Of a DNA stretch of 59,324 bases, positions 51,576-59,324 are shown one piece after another (the first letter of the stretch is position 1; every line of letters starts with the position of its first letter). The notes below the pieces were generated by a model, which was given only the letters and a program-made list of their open reading frames with translations, did no database searches and was not told the origin of the DNA. The position numbers and the translations under genes were made by a program. Origin of the DNA: Bacillota bacterium (GTDB lineage: Bacteria; Bacillota; Clostridia; Christensenellales; UBA1242); NCBI GenBank assembly GCA_009784555.1, contig WRBO01000009.1, positions 1 to 59,324 on the forward strand, given 5' to 3'.

Positions 51576-52643
51576 TTATATAAATTTGTGGTTCCTTTGT
51601 TTCGCCAAGAGGTCCTCCCGTTTTGAATACATGTCTTTCCAATTTTGAACCTTTGCGGCAACAACATCAGCTTCTTGATGAGCATATATTTCAGGGTCGG
51701 CATCAATCTCTATTATCTTCAATGCGTTATCACGGTCGCGATTAATGCCCAAGGAAAGGCCCAAGCAATTTATTCGTAAACGATGCTGCTTTTGCAATGC
51801 ATCGCCAATCTTTGCTGCAATTTCATCCACTTCTGCGATTATGTTTTTCGCATCACCCCCAACCTCGGCTTCAAGCCATTCATGGAGATTTTCCGTCACC
51901 ATATAGCCGCCTTCAGATGTCTTTGACATAATACCTTCTGGCGAACCAACATGGGCATTTACACTTATTTTTCTCCATTCTCCGTTTTCGGCGCGATGCA
52001 ATAATATTTTAAATACAAATGGATTACCAGAGTTCGTCGTGAAATTATGGAACGGTTGGAGTATATAGTTATTTCTTGAAAATACTGGAGCATAAATATC
52101 ATAGAACTTTTTCTTACATACAGTCTTTGATTTATGCTTGTGACTGAGAGTGTACTTTTTACCTGCTCGGAAGAGTTTGTACGCTGACCTGCCGCAATTG
52201 GATATGTTTGGTTTTAGCATCAATGTTTTATACCCAGATAACATTATCTCTATATCAATCTCCTTGAAAAGATGAGTGTTAATCAAATATTTATCCAACT
52301 CCACCTTTCTCATCTGTTCCTGCACCTGTGTTTTATCCCTCATGGCATAAAAGGCACTCAACAGACATTCCATGTACATACCCTTTGAAATGATTTGCGG
52401 CAAGACTGCAACCGCCTTTGCATAAATTTCAACAATATAAGGAAACGATGCTTCTTTGCGATAACTCTTTTCCCCTTTGGCATCATAAAACCAAGCGTTA
52501 ATAGTTTTTCTTTCCCAGTCTATATCTTTTAACTCGAACATAAAAAGCTCAATACCATGGGCGGCAGACATGGAATATAACAGTTTACAATAACTGTCAC
52601 TAATTTCTTCTTTTGGTTTACCCAACAGAACGCCTACTCTCAT
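51576..52643 (-). CDS. YheC/YheD-like ATP-grasp protein
   Basis: The 355-residue protein matches the spore-coat-associated YheC/YheD group: LMLKPNISNCGRSAYKLF as the nucleotide-binding loop, RISVNAHVGSPEGIMSKTS-like text near residue 240, and LGINRDRDNALKIIEIDADP as the metal site. It ligates an unknown carboxylate and amine. TTGACA with TAATCA 17 nt on lies 7 nt before ATG 52643. First gene of a three-gene unit with the TfoX-like gene. Confidence 0.75.
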   Translation of the reverse strand: MRVGVLLGKPKEEISDSYCKLLYSMSAAHGIELFMFELKDIDWERKTINAWFYDAKGEKSYRKEASFPYIVEIYAKAVAVLPQIISKGMYMECLLSAFYAMRDKTQVQEQMRKVELDKYLINTHLFKEIDIEIMLSGYKTLMLKPNISNCGRSAYKLFRAGKKYTLSHKHKSKTVCKKKFYDIYAPVFSRNNYILQPFHNFTTNSGNPFVFKILLHRAENGEWRKISVNAHVGSPEGIMSKTSEGGYMVTENLHEWLEAEVGGDAKNIIAEVDEIAAKIGDALQKQHRLRINCLGLSLGINRDRDNALKIIEIDADPEIYAHQEADVVAAKVQNWKDMYSKREDLLAKQRNHKFI

Positions 52644-52714
52644 AACCACATGATTACATAAATACGGCATACATGTCAAGATTATGGTAAAGGCATGACA
52701 TAAACACAAAACGA

Positions 52715-52746
52715 CAAGAAAAAGCCTGCCCCGAAGAGCAAGCCCA
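52715..52746 (-). terminator. Terminator of the Cys-rich small gene
   Basis: In the minus-strand RNA, GGGCTTGC..GCAGGC with a TTCG loop, followed by TTTTTCTTGTC. The 3' side resembles the core of the long-hairpin repeats. Confidence 0.75.
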
Positions 52747-52779
52747 CAGTCCAATACATTGTGCTAGGAGGCTTTTAGA

Positions 52780-52992
52780 TTACTCGCCACCTGAGCAGTC
52801 TTCACATTCGCAGACTTCGCACTCACAGTTTTCCAGGTCGCACTCAACTTCGTCACGGTTACATCCTGTCAAACCAACAGCAGCTACAGCAGCGATAGCG
52901 AAGACACCAACCCCTGCGATTGCCTTTGAAAAGAATGACCTTCTCTTTGCCTTTTCGCGTGACTTGTTTCCCTTCTTCTTGTTCTCTTCCAT
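52780..52992 (-). CDS. Cys-rich acidic small lipoprotein
   Basis: The 70-residue protein has a Lys/Arg-rich start with a twin-arginine-like RRSFFSK, a hydrophobic stretch, and the lipobox GLTGC followed by an acidic tail with seven Cys in total (CDLENCECEVCECEDC). The tail could bind metal. GGGGAGAGG precedes ATG and TTGACA, 17 nt, TAAGAT lies upstream. It lies directly before the ATP-grasp gene, raising the possibility of a modified peptide substrate. Confidence 0.7.
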   Translation of the reverse strand: MEENKKKGNKSREKAKRRSFFSKAIAGVGVFAIAAVAAVGLTGCNRDEVECDLENCECEVCECEDCSGGE

Positions 52993-53123
52993 GCCTCTCC
53001 CCTTTTGTGTTAATGTTGCCTACAACATCTTGGTATATCTTACACCAACACGAGGCACATGTCAACACTTTTTAGTTACCAATTTATATATGAGCACGGC
53101 CAAAAAGATGTTACACTATCGCT

Positions 53124-53891
53124 ATGAGCTTTCGGGTTCCGCACATGTTTTCGTGGCAACACATAATGCTCTTGGGCATTGTGGTTTTGTGGACCGTTGT
53201 TTTTGCAACCATAATGCGAAAACGCACCGAACGAACCCAACGCATTACTTTTATAATACTGGGCGCAATTTGCTCCTTGTTCATGTCGCTGCGATGGATA
53301 TGGGGAACGGGATATTATGTGATACCATTAGAGCTTTGCAATATTGGGGCGTACATGATTTTGTTCGCCGCCATATTCAAGAAGCGACCGTTACTCGTCT
53401 TTGCGATTTATTTGAACATCATTGGCGCAATTGTTGGATTGGCTGTTTGGCCTACAACATTTATGTATCCGAATAATTTAGTGTCCATGGAGTTTTTGGA
53501 TTATTACTTTGTCCATGCGCAATTGATAGTTGTTCCTGTTGCTTTCGTTGCATGTGGATGGTATCGTCCCAGAATAAAGGATGCGTTGCTGGCCTCGGTG
53601 CTACTCGTTATAACTGCTTCGGCTGTATTTGGACTAGTCAGTTGGCTTAATCACATTGCCCTCTTTCCTGGGGCATCGGCCAATCACATGAGCGTAATAC
53701 ACGACCATGGCTATCCGTTCTTGGACATATTGTTTGAATGGTGGCCAGTTCCATTGGTGTATATGCTGCCCGTTGTTCCCGTTGCTTTTATAGCTTTGGT
53801 TATCCTCACATTGCCTTTTGTTCCACGCGGGGAATACAGGACACAGTTCAAAGAACTGTTATATGGTGCGAAAACCTTGGGGTTCAAGTAA
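53124..53891 (+). CDS. YwaF-like (TIGR02206) membrane protein
   Basis: The 255-residue protein has seven hydrophobic segments and the family motifs IPLELCNIGAYMI and YYFVHAQLIVVPVAF. Function unknown. TACACT ends 6 nt before ATG; no Shine-Dalgarno site. Confidence 0.8.
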   Translation: MSFRVPHMFSWQHIMLLGIVVLWTVVFATIMRKRTERTQRITFIILGAICSLFMSLRWIWGTGYYVIPLELCNIGAYMILFAAIFKKRPLLVFAIYLNIIGAIVGLAVWPTTFMYPNNLVSMEFLDYYFVHAQLIVVPVAFVACGWYRPRIKDALLASVLLVITASAVFGLVSWLNHIALFPGASANHMSVIHDHGYPFLDILFEWWPVPLVYMLPVVPVAFIALVILTLPFVPRGEYRTQFKELLYGAKTLGFK

Positions 53892-53917
53892 ACTCTCATT
53901 GATTTATACAATCCGAT

Positions 53918-55810
53918 ATGGTAACCTGTTATATTGTGAAAGAACCATCGAATAATCTTATCCAGGTTGGCATATTGCGAAAAGACAAATCCGTATATAC
54001 ATGGAAAGGCACACGTTATGACGAGTTGCTATTTTACATTGCAGCCCAATTTGGGTTTCAACTCGTTCTCTTTAATGAAAGTGATATTGATTTTGTATCT
54101 AATACTGTACATGGAACAATCCTGCGCAATGGTGAGCCAGAAGAAATTGCCTGCCCCATTCCGAAAATCGTTGATAATAAATTGCCAGGATTTTCCGAGG
54201 CATTTTTCCGAAAACTGGACAACCACACATACCGCACAAAGTACAGAACGCACACAGGGAAATTAAAGGCATTCGAGAAGGTTCAAGAAGCTGGTCGTTT
54301 TGCCGAGTACCTGATACCGTCTACCCTGGTCGAGTCATTTGACGATATTATCAAGGCAGTTGAAACAACCAATTCAAAACGTATTGTTGTTAAACACGCA
54401 AATATTGACCGCGGAGAAGGTGTTTTTGGTGTTGAGAAGGTTGGCAAAGGATATACCCTGACCCAGGGGCAACAAAAATTTGAATTTACAAAAAAACAAT
54501 TGGAAGAGTATTATAATCAACACATAGGCAAATTCGTCACAATCTGGCAACCGCACATTGTATCAAAGACTAAACATGGCTCGCCATTTGATATCCGTAT
54601 TTCATGTCGCCGAGGGGATGGCGGCAAGTTCGCGTTCAAGCACTATGCCAGAATAGGCAGTTCCAAAGGAATTATGTCCAATTGGTCCAAGGGAGGCTAT
54701 ACCTTGAGTATAGACGGGTTCATCCAAAGCAACTTCCCCGAAGAAGACCAAGAAGAGATTTCTAACCACCTGGACAAATTGGGCCGTGAATTCCCCGAGT
54801 TTTATGCAGGGCTATTTGATGTGGATATTTTCGATGTTGGGCTAGACGTTGGAATAGAGAAAACCAAAGATGGGTACAAGTTTTGGTTTTTTGAAATTAA
54901 TGTGGACTTGGGTGGCGGAAACATTTGGGGAATTGAGGAACAGGTCATCCACATGCAGTACTTTCGGCACTTGGCAGAAAAACTTGGCATTGTTGGCACA
55001 ACAAAACGCAAACAGATAGAGCCAATTTGGCCGATAGAGGTTCGATACAAACCAACAATCCACGACTTCTATTATGTAAGCAAGGGACAACATAAAATAG
55101 GCGGCGAGGACGAGAACTCGGGCCTGACACATAACAATGGAAATACACGTTTGAGAAAGTTCTCTACCATTGAGGCATCTGACCATGGCGCATTGGATAT
55201 AATCGCAAAAATAGGAACAAAGGTCGTCGCAATTGACGGCGGCACGGTCATAGAAGTCCGAAAAGATTGTCCAAAAGACGAACAGCGTATCGACAGCGGT
55301 GGAAACTATGCCACTATCAAACACAACACAACCTTTAACGGCGAAGATGTTTATACATCGTACCAGCATTTAAGCAGTGTCGCGGTAAAAGTAGGTCAAA
55401 AAGTCGCGCGCGGAAAAGTCATAGGCTTAAGCGGTATGTCGGGTGATGCCCAAATCCCCCACCTCCACTTCCAGGTTCGTATTCGTCAAAACCACTGGAC
55501 ATATGCGGTTGACCCGCTTGAGTTCCTGCCTAAAATGGACTTTGACAAAATGCATTTGGAAAAGAAATTATCCAAACGGGATGGATTCCCAACCTCTGCA
55601 ATCGAACTCTATAACGATGTATTGGAAAATGGCTGGTGGTTTACTATGCGGGTAAAGGCAAAGAGCAAACTGGTCGTCCCAAGCGAAGGAATTGAAATCC
55701 CGGCTGGAACCGTCCTAGAGGTGGTAAGACGAAACAACAATAAATGTACCGTACTTTACGAAGGGAAAAACATCAGCGTTCCCCCAAGGGGATTGTACTT
55801 TACATGGTAA
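53918..55810 (+). CDS. ATP-grasp (YheC/YheD-like) fused to an M23 peptidase domain
   Basis: The 630-residue protein joins two enzymes. Residues about 1-370 form an ATP-grasp ligase (RIVVKHANIDRGEGVFGVEK, FDIRISCRRGDGGKFAFKHY, WFFEINVDLGGGN). Residues about 385-545 form an M23/LytM metallopeptidase with intact zinc ligands (HGALD, then HLHFQ) and the YQHLSS loop; an SH3-like tail follows. No signal peptide is seen, so a cytoplasmic or spore-internal site is implied. TACAAT lies 5 nt before ATG. Confidence 0.8.
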   Translation: MVTCYIVKEPSNNLIQVGILRKDKSVYTWKGTRYDELLFYIAAQFGFQLVLFNESDIDFVSNTVHGTILRNGEPEEIACPIPKIVDNKLPGFSEAFFRKLDNHTYRTKYRTHTGKLKAFEKVQEAGRFAEYLIPSTLVESFDDIIKAVETTNSKRIVVKHANIDRGEGVFGVEKVGKGYTLTQGQQKFEFTKKQLEEYYNQHIGKFVTIWQPHIVSKTKHGSPFDIRISCRRGDGGKFAFKHYARIGSSKGIMSNWSKGGYTLSIDGFIQSNFPEEDQEEISNHLDKLGREFPEFYAGLFDVDIFDVGLDVGIEKTKDGYKFWFFEINVDLGGGNIWGIEEQVIHMQYFRHLAEKLGIVGTTKRKQIEPIWPIEVRYKPTIHDFYYVSKGQHKIGGEDENSGLTHNNGNTRLRKFSTIEASDHGALDIIAKIGTKVVAIDGGTVIEVRKDCPKDEQRIDSGGNYATIKHNTTFNGEDVYTSYQHLSSVAVKVGQKVARGKVIGLSGMSGDAQIPHLHFQVRIRQNHWTYAVDPLEFLPKMDFDKMHLEKKLSKRDGFPTSAIELYNDVLENGWWFTMRVKAKSKLVVPSEGIEIPAGTVLEVVRRNNNKCTVLYEGKNISVPPRGLYFTW

Positions 55811-55839
55811 ACTATAAAAAATACAGAGAGGAGTAAAAA

Positions 55840-56832
55840 ATGGCAAACAAAGAACAAAAAACAATGGGGTTTTTGATAAGCAGCAAAAACAACGAACTGC
55901 GCCGTGCGTTGCTGCCCGAAGATATTTCAAAAATCAAGAATAAGTCCAAATTAGTATTTGAGAGTGGCTATGGCAAATGCCTAGGATTTGATGACGCCGA
56001 CTATATCGCGGCGGGGGCCAAAATCGACACCCGTGAAAACGTTTTGAAATGTGACATCTTGGTTGATGTAAAACTGGACAGCGCAAACTACCTGAACAAA
56101 ATTTCCAACGGCAAAACATTGGTTGGCTGGGCCCACGCAACGCAACAGGTCGAGTTTGCCGGTGCCGCCATGAAAGGCGGACACACTATTATCGCATGGG
56201 AAGAAATATACGAGGGCGGCCGATATATTTTTTATCGCAACCGCGAAATTGCGGGTGAAGCCGCAATCATGCACGGTTTTCGTTACAGCAACAAAATGCC
56301 ATACGATGCGAATGTGTGTGTTGTCGGAAACGGCCAGACGGCAAAGGGTGCCTTGCGCGTTCTGCATGGCTTGGGGACAAAAAATTTGGATATCTATCCA
56401 CGCAAATTTGAAAAACTGTTCCGCGAAAAGATGTTTGATTATGATGTAATCGTGAACTGTGTTATGTGGGACACCACACGAACGGATAGATTGATTTACA
56501 AAGAAGAGTTAAAGAAATTCAAGCCAGGGTCACTTATCATCGATGTGACATGCAATATAAACTTGGAAGTTGAAACCACGCGCCCAACGACAATTGATGA
56601 CCCTGTGTACACCGTCGACGGCATCGTTCACTATGCCGTCGACAACACCCCTGCTATGTATCCGCACACGGTTACCTTGATACTGTCATCTGTTTTTGCA
56701 AATTATGTCGACGAAATATTGGAATCCAAATATTCCAAACCAGTTGAAAATGCAATAGTCATAAAGGAAGGAAAAATCGTATCCGAAGAAATACGAAAGT
56801 TCCGCGAAAAAAGAAACCTTTTCGTACAATAA
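55840..56832 (+). CDS. N5-(carboxyethyl)ornithine synthase-like dehydrogenase
   Basis: The 330-residue protein belongs to the alanine dehydrogenase/CEOS group: ENELRRALLPEDI-like start (SKNNELRRALLP), NVCVVGNGQTAKGALRVL as the NAD(P)-binding fold, and VDNTPAMYPHTVT near the end, typical of N5-(carboxyethyl)ornithine synthase. It would reductively couple pyruvate with an amino acid. AGAGAGGAG precedes ATG. Its place after an ATP-grasp gene hints at a common product. Confidence 0.75.
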   Translation: MANKEQKTMGFLISSKNNELRRALLPEDISKIKNKSKLVFESGYGKCLGFDDADYIAAGAKIDTRENVLKCDILVDVKLDSANYLNKISNGKTLVGWAHATQQVEFAGAAMKGGHTIIAWEEIYEGGRYIFYRNREIAGEAAIMHGFRYSNKMPYDANVCVVGNGQTAKGALRVLHGLGTKNLDIYPRKFEKLFREKMFDYDVIVNCVMWDTTRTDRLIYKEELKKFKPGSLIIDVTCNINLEVETTRPTTIDDPVYTVDGIVHYAVDNTPAMYPHTVTLILSSVFANYVDEILESKYSKPVENAIVIKEGKIVSEEIRKFREKRNLFVQ

Positions 56833-56848
56833 GGTTGTATAATTTTAT

Positions 56849-57352
56849 ATGAACAACTCACCCGAGATAAACTACAACCCCAATGAAATTCACAATAACG
56901 AAGACGTCGTCAACCAAGAAACCAGCATGACCAGGCGCATCGCAACCTATGTTGCCTTGGCCCTGTTTGTCGGTTCTGTGGTATTTATAATAATCGCCAG
57001 CGTAACTGGCATGGGGGCCTTTAACGTCATACAAAATCCGCGGGCTATTATACTACCCTTCGGTCTTTTGATAACCGTACTCGCATTGGTACTAAAATCA
57101 CAATCACGTGTATATGAAAAAGACTCTGTCTTGGAAATAATCGACGAAATTGACGACCATGAAATTCCCGTTACAACGATTGTGGAACGGTACAAAGAAG
57201 ATTACGAGATTGACGAGAAAATGGACATGAAACAACTGGAAAAAAAGGTCACCGACAGACTGACCGATTTACTGTGGGAAGGCCGCCTTCCTACACATAA
57301 ATATGTTATCGGCAGGCGTGTTTTGGTACGCGTCGACACCGCACAAGATTGA
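56849..57352 (+). CDS. Two-segment membrane protein with cytoplasmic tail
   Basis: The 167-residue protein has an Asn-rich start, two hydrophobic segments (about 31-53 and 66-83) and a charged C-terminal half (EIIDEIDDHEIPVTTIVERY) resembling a short winged-helix. No family assigned. TATAAT ends 5 nt before ATG. Confidence 0.6.
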   Translation: MNNSPEINYNPNEIHNNEDVVNQETSMTRRIATYVALALFVGSVVFIIIASVTGMGAFNVIQNPRAIILPFGLLITVLALVLKSQSRVYEKDSVLEIIDEIDDHEIPVTTIVERYKEDYEIDEKMDMKQLEKKVTDRLTDLLWEGRLPTHKYVIGRRVLVRVDTAQD

Positions 57353-57377
57353 CGTAAACCGTCAAATAGACTACACT
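57349..57377 (+). promoter_or_regulatory. Glutamate dehydrogenase promoter
   Basis: TTGACG (57349-57354), overlapping the previous stop, 17 nt, TACACT (57372-57377), 8 nt to ATG 57386. Confidence 0.75.
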
Positions 57378-57385
57378 TAATCATT

Positions 57386-58570
57386 ATGTATAATCCATTT
57401 GATGATATTTGTAATCTTGTAAACGCGGCGGCGAAAATCCTTGGTGTCGATGAAAACGCCTATGCCCACATCATGAAACCTGAACGCGAAATAACCGTCA
57501 GCCTGCCTGTAAAAATGGACAACGGCAAACAACAGGTTTTTGACGGCTTCCGCATCCAACATTCCTGTATCCGCGGGCCATACAAGGGCGGTTTACGATA
57601 CCATCCCAACTTGGACATCGAAAATGCTCGGGCCTTGGCGGCTTGGATGACGTTCAAATGCTCGCTTGTTGATATTCCATACGGCGGCGGAAAAGGCGGT
57701 ATCGCCGTTGACCCATCACAACTCTCATCGGGCGAACTTGAACGTTTAACACGGGCATTCATCCGCGCCTTGGCCCCTGTTATTGGGCCGCATGTTGACA
57801 TCCCCGCCCCTGACGTAAATACCGACTCTAAAACAATGGATATAATCGTGGATGAATACAGCAAAATCATAGGCAAGCCCTCCCCTGCCGTTGTTACTGG
57901 GAAATCGGTCGATAACGGCGGCTCAATTGGCCGCACCGAAGCCACGGGTCGCGGAGTTGCAATAATCACAAAAGAAATTTTGGCAAAAAACAATCAATCC
58001 ATTGTGGGGGCTACGGTCGTAATACAAGGTTTTGGAAAGGTAGGATATTACGCCGCACGAATTCTGCACGAATTTGGGGCAAAGATAATAGGGATAAGCG
58101 ACATAGACGGCGGATATCACAATCCTGCGGGCATAGACATTCCTAATCTTGATTTGACCAAAACAAAGCGCAATATATCCAACGAAGAGTTATTGACTCT
58201 TGAATGTGATGTACTCGTCCCTGCCGCCTTGGGCAATCAAATAACAATAAAAAATGCGGCGGACATCCGCGCCAAAATAATTGTAGAGGGTGCAAACGGC
58301 CCTGTCACGGGCGATGCCGATGTAATCCTGGAAAAACAAGGTACCACAGTCGTACCAGACATCCTGGCCAATGCTGGCGGAGTTATTGTTTCATACTACG
58401 AATGGCTGCAAAATTTGGAAAACGAAAAATGGACCGAAGCACGCGTCAATGAAACCCTCGGCAATACCATGACGGCCGCATTTGAAAATGTTTACCAAAT
58501 GCACATTGATAAATCCGTCCCAATGCGAAAGGCCGCATACACAATCAGTCTGCAACGACTCTTGGGTTAA
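57386..58570 (+). CDS. gdhA: Glutamate/Leu/Phe/Val dehydrogenase
   Basis: The 394-residue protein has the catalytic Lys region KGGLRYHPN and DIPYGGGKGGIAVDP, then the NAD(P)-binding VIQGFGKVGYYAARIL. It interconverts glutamate and oxoglutarate or a related branched amino acid pair. The short N-terminus is normal for the Bacillota type. Predicted leaderless. Confidence 0.9.
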   Translation: MYNPFDDICNLVNAAAKILGVDENAYAHIMKPEREITVSLPVKMDNGKQQVFDGFRIQHSCIRGPYKGGLRYHPNLDIENARALAAWMTFKCSLVDIPYGGGKGGIAVDPSQLSSGELERLTRAFIRALAPVIGPHVDIPAPDVNTDSKTMDIIVDEYSKIIGKPSPAVVTGKSVDNGGSIGRTEATGRGVAIITKEILAKNNQSIVGATVVIQGFGKVGYYAARILHEFGAKIIGISDIDGGYHNPAGIDIPNLDLTKTKRNISNEELLTLECDVLVPAALGNQITIKNAADIRAKIIVEGANGPVTGDADVILEKQGTTVVPDILANAGGVIVSYYEWLQNLENEKWTEARVNETLGNTMTAAFENVYQMHIDKSVPMRKAAYTISLQRLLG

Positions 58571-58579
58571 ATTAAAAAT

Positions 58580-59032
58580 TTACTGCTTCCATCTTTTAAG
58601 TGTTGCTATATGTTGGCACAGGACATCTCTGGCCTCTTCTGCTGTGTACCCTGTCCCATTGGCGGAATTGTAATCCTCTAAAAAACTTATGATGGTTTCT
58701 ACTATCTCGGCTGGACTCTTTTCTGGCGAAAACTTTCCGCCACTATGACAATGTCCGCAATAATCCACATTAACGGTTGTATCGGCATTGGTTCCCAAAA
58801 CATCTGGCTCATTTAATATCCACGAGCAACTTTGGCAAGTTGTCCCAAGCATTTCGCAAATATCTATCTTGAAAATATCTGTAATAGCCTTAAGGGTATC
58901 AATCGTAGGTGTCGTTTCGCCATTTTCCCATCGCGATACCGCCTGTCGTGTGACATTTAATTTTTCCGCGAAACCCTCTTGTGTCAAACCTTGGTTTGTT
59001 CGTATTTCCATAATTGCTTTTTGTATGTTCAT
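58580..59032 (-). CDS. XRE-family HTH protein with C-terminal zinc ribbon
   Basis: The 150-residue protein has an HTH domain (residues about 1-60: NQGLTQEGFAEKLNVTRQAV followed by SRWENGETTP), then CQSC and CGHC pairs that form a putative zinc ribbon, and an acidic helical tail. ATG 59032 is chosen because TACAGT lies 5 nt upstream; the longer frame to 59062 would overlap it. Confidence 0.8.
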   Translation of the reverse strand: MNIQKAIMEIRTNQGLTQEGFAEKLNVTRQAVSRWENGETTPTIDTLKAITDIFKIDICEMLGTTCQSCSWILNEPDVLGTNADTTVNVDYCGHCHSGGKFSPEKSPAEIVETIISFLEDYNSANGTGYTAEEARDVLCQHIATLKRWKQ

Positions 59033-59087
59033 ATTGTACTGTAATAGAAATCCCCGCAACACGCAAGCAACAGTTTGTTGCGTATTT

Positions 59088-59129
59088 TGTCAGCAACCCC
59101 CTTTACACCCCCAAAACCCATGCTACCCT
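59088..59129 (+). promoter_or_regulatory. TGTCAG-type promoter block, copy 3
   Basis: TGTCAGCAACCC, then TTTACA (59102-59107), 16 nt ending in ATGC, then TACCCT (59124-59129). Same 42-nt layout as copies 1 and 2. It precedes the 37-residue micro-ORF. Confidence 0.65.
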
Positions 59130-59149
59130 AACATACAAAGGGAGGTCGT

Positions 59150-59263
59150 ATGCTCTACCAAATCCATACCCAATCACGCGTTTTCGATACACGCATTCGC
59201 CATGCCGAAAAACCCCCAGCAAATCTAAATCGCCTCCCGCAGGAGGAACTGTTACGCTCATGA
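59150..59263 (+). CDS. 37-residue micro-ORF behind a TGTCAG promoter
   Basis: ATG 59150 follows GGGAGG by 4 nt and lies 21 nt after the -10 box. The product (starting LYQIHTQSRVFDTRIRHAEK) is basic and hydrophilic with no membrane segment. No family recognised. Promoter, ribosome site and length make translation plausible; it may also act as a leader peptide for what follows outside the window. Confidence 0.5.
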   Translation: MLYQIHTQSRVFDTRIRHAEKPPANLNRLPQEELLRS

Positions 59264-59270
59264 CTCCACC

Positions 59271-59323
59271 AAACCACGGACCACGTGTCATAAATGTGAG
59301 CATAGCTCACGGACTAATGGAAA
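59271..59323 (+). repeat. 53-nt hairpin repeat, copy 2
   Basis: Same length as 36611-36663. The hairpin is GTGAG-CATAG-CTCAC, against GTGAA-CATAG-TTCAC in copy 1, a compensatory pair change. The window ends one base later, so it is unknown whether a TGTCAG promoter follows as it does after copy 1. Confidence 0.8.
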
Positions 59324-59324
59324 A

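Noticed and set aside
59103..59303. 66-residue minus-strand frame at the window end
   Set aside because: It is antisense to the micro-ORF with promoter and ribosome site and crosses the 53-nt repeat.
1..59324. CRISPR arrays, transposases, integrases
   Set aside because: No regularly spaced direct repeats and no transposase or integrase frame were seen on either strand.

Overview
The window reads as chromosomal DNA of an uncultured member of the Bacillota, probably Clostridia, of moderate GC (an eyeball estimate of about 45%). The evidence is a Spo0A-type regulator with an unmistakable Spo0A DNA-binding domain, a gerKA-gerKB-gerKC germinant-receptor operon, two YheC/YheD-like ATP-grasp proteins, AddAB, an ECF-type vitamin transporter and Bacillota-style housekeeping genes. 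Several sporulation genes look altered. Spo0A lacks the phospho-acceptor Asp, GerKC is half length and has no lipobox, and ComEC lacks its metallo-beta-lactamase domain. The species cannot be named from this sequence.

Layout. 1-6.3 kb: a secreted DUF6273-like protein (partial), two small membrane proteins, an HD-domain/DegV-like pair, a sigma/anti-sigma operon with an apparent target gene, Nudix and GrpB genes. 6.3-8.2 kb: tRNA-Thr followed by an AT-rich DUF6161-type gene. 8.2-18.8 kb (minus strand): esterase, dnaB, a zinc-finger protein, argS, thioredoxin, a 790-residue orphan, an ECF transporter (T, A, folate-type S) behind a structured leader, and lysS. 18.9-22.1 kb: gerK operon. 22.2-32.9 kb (minus): addAB, holA, comEC, a pseudouridine synthase and a zinc-ribbon membrane protein. 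33-36 kb: mnmG and spo0A. 36-37 kb: a repeat-rich intergenic zone. 37-43 kb: serine dehydratase, ung, a wall protein, cupin, thyA-folA and a cation exporter. 43-45 kb: an AT-rich HEPN-type gene beside tRNA-Ser. 45-50.7 kb: HAD phosphatase, ABC exporter, histidine phosphatase, DegV, flavoprotein. 50.7-57.4 kb: two ATP-grasp genes, one fused to an M23 peptidase, with TfoX-like, Cys-rich and opine-synthase-like neighbours. 57.4-59.3 kb: glutamate dehydrogenase, an HTH regulator and a micro-ORF.

Two patterns cut across the window. First, about 24 genes carry a TAnnnT -10 box ending only 5-9 nt before the start codon and no Shine-Dalgarno site, often with a -35 box 16-18 nt further upstream. This predicts widespread leaderless transcription, with Shine-Dalgarno sites mostly kept for internal operon genes. 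Second, the intergenic DNA holds several repeat families. One is a 141-154 bp long-hairpin element in four copies, whose outer arms differ between copies yet pair within each copy. Another is a 42-nt promoter-like block in three copies with fixed spacing. A third is a bipartite poly-C/poly-G motif in two copies, and a fourth is a 53-nt hairpin repeat in two copies. These families cluster around 3.3-3.6, 36.3-36.9 and 59.1-59.3 kb and are the best candidates for something undescribed.
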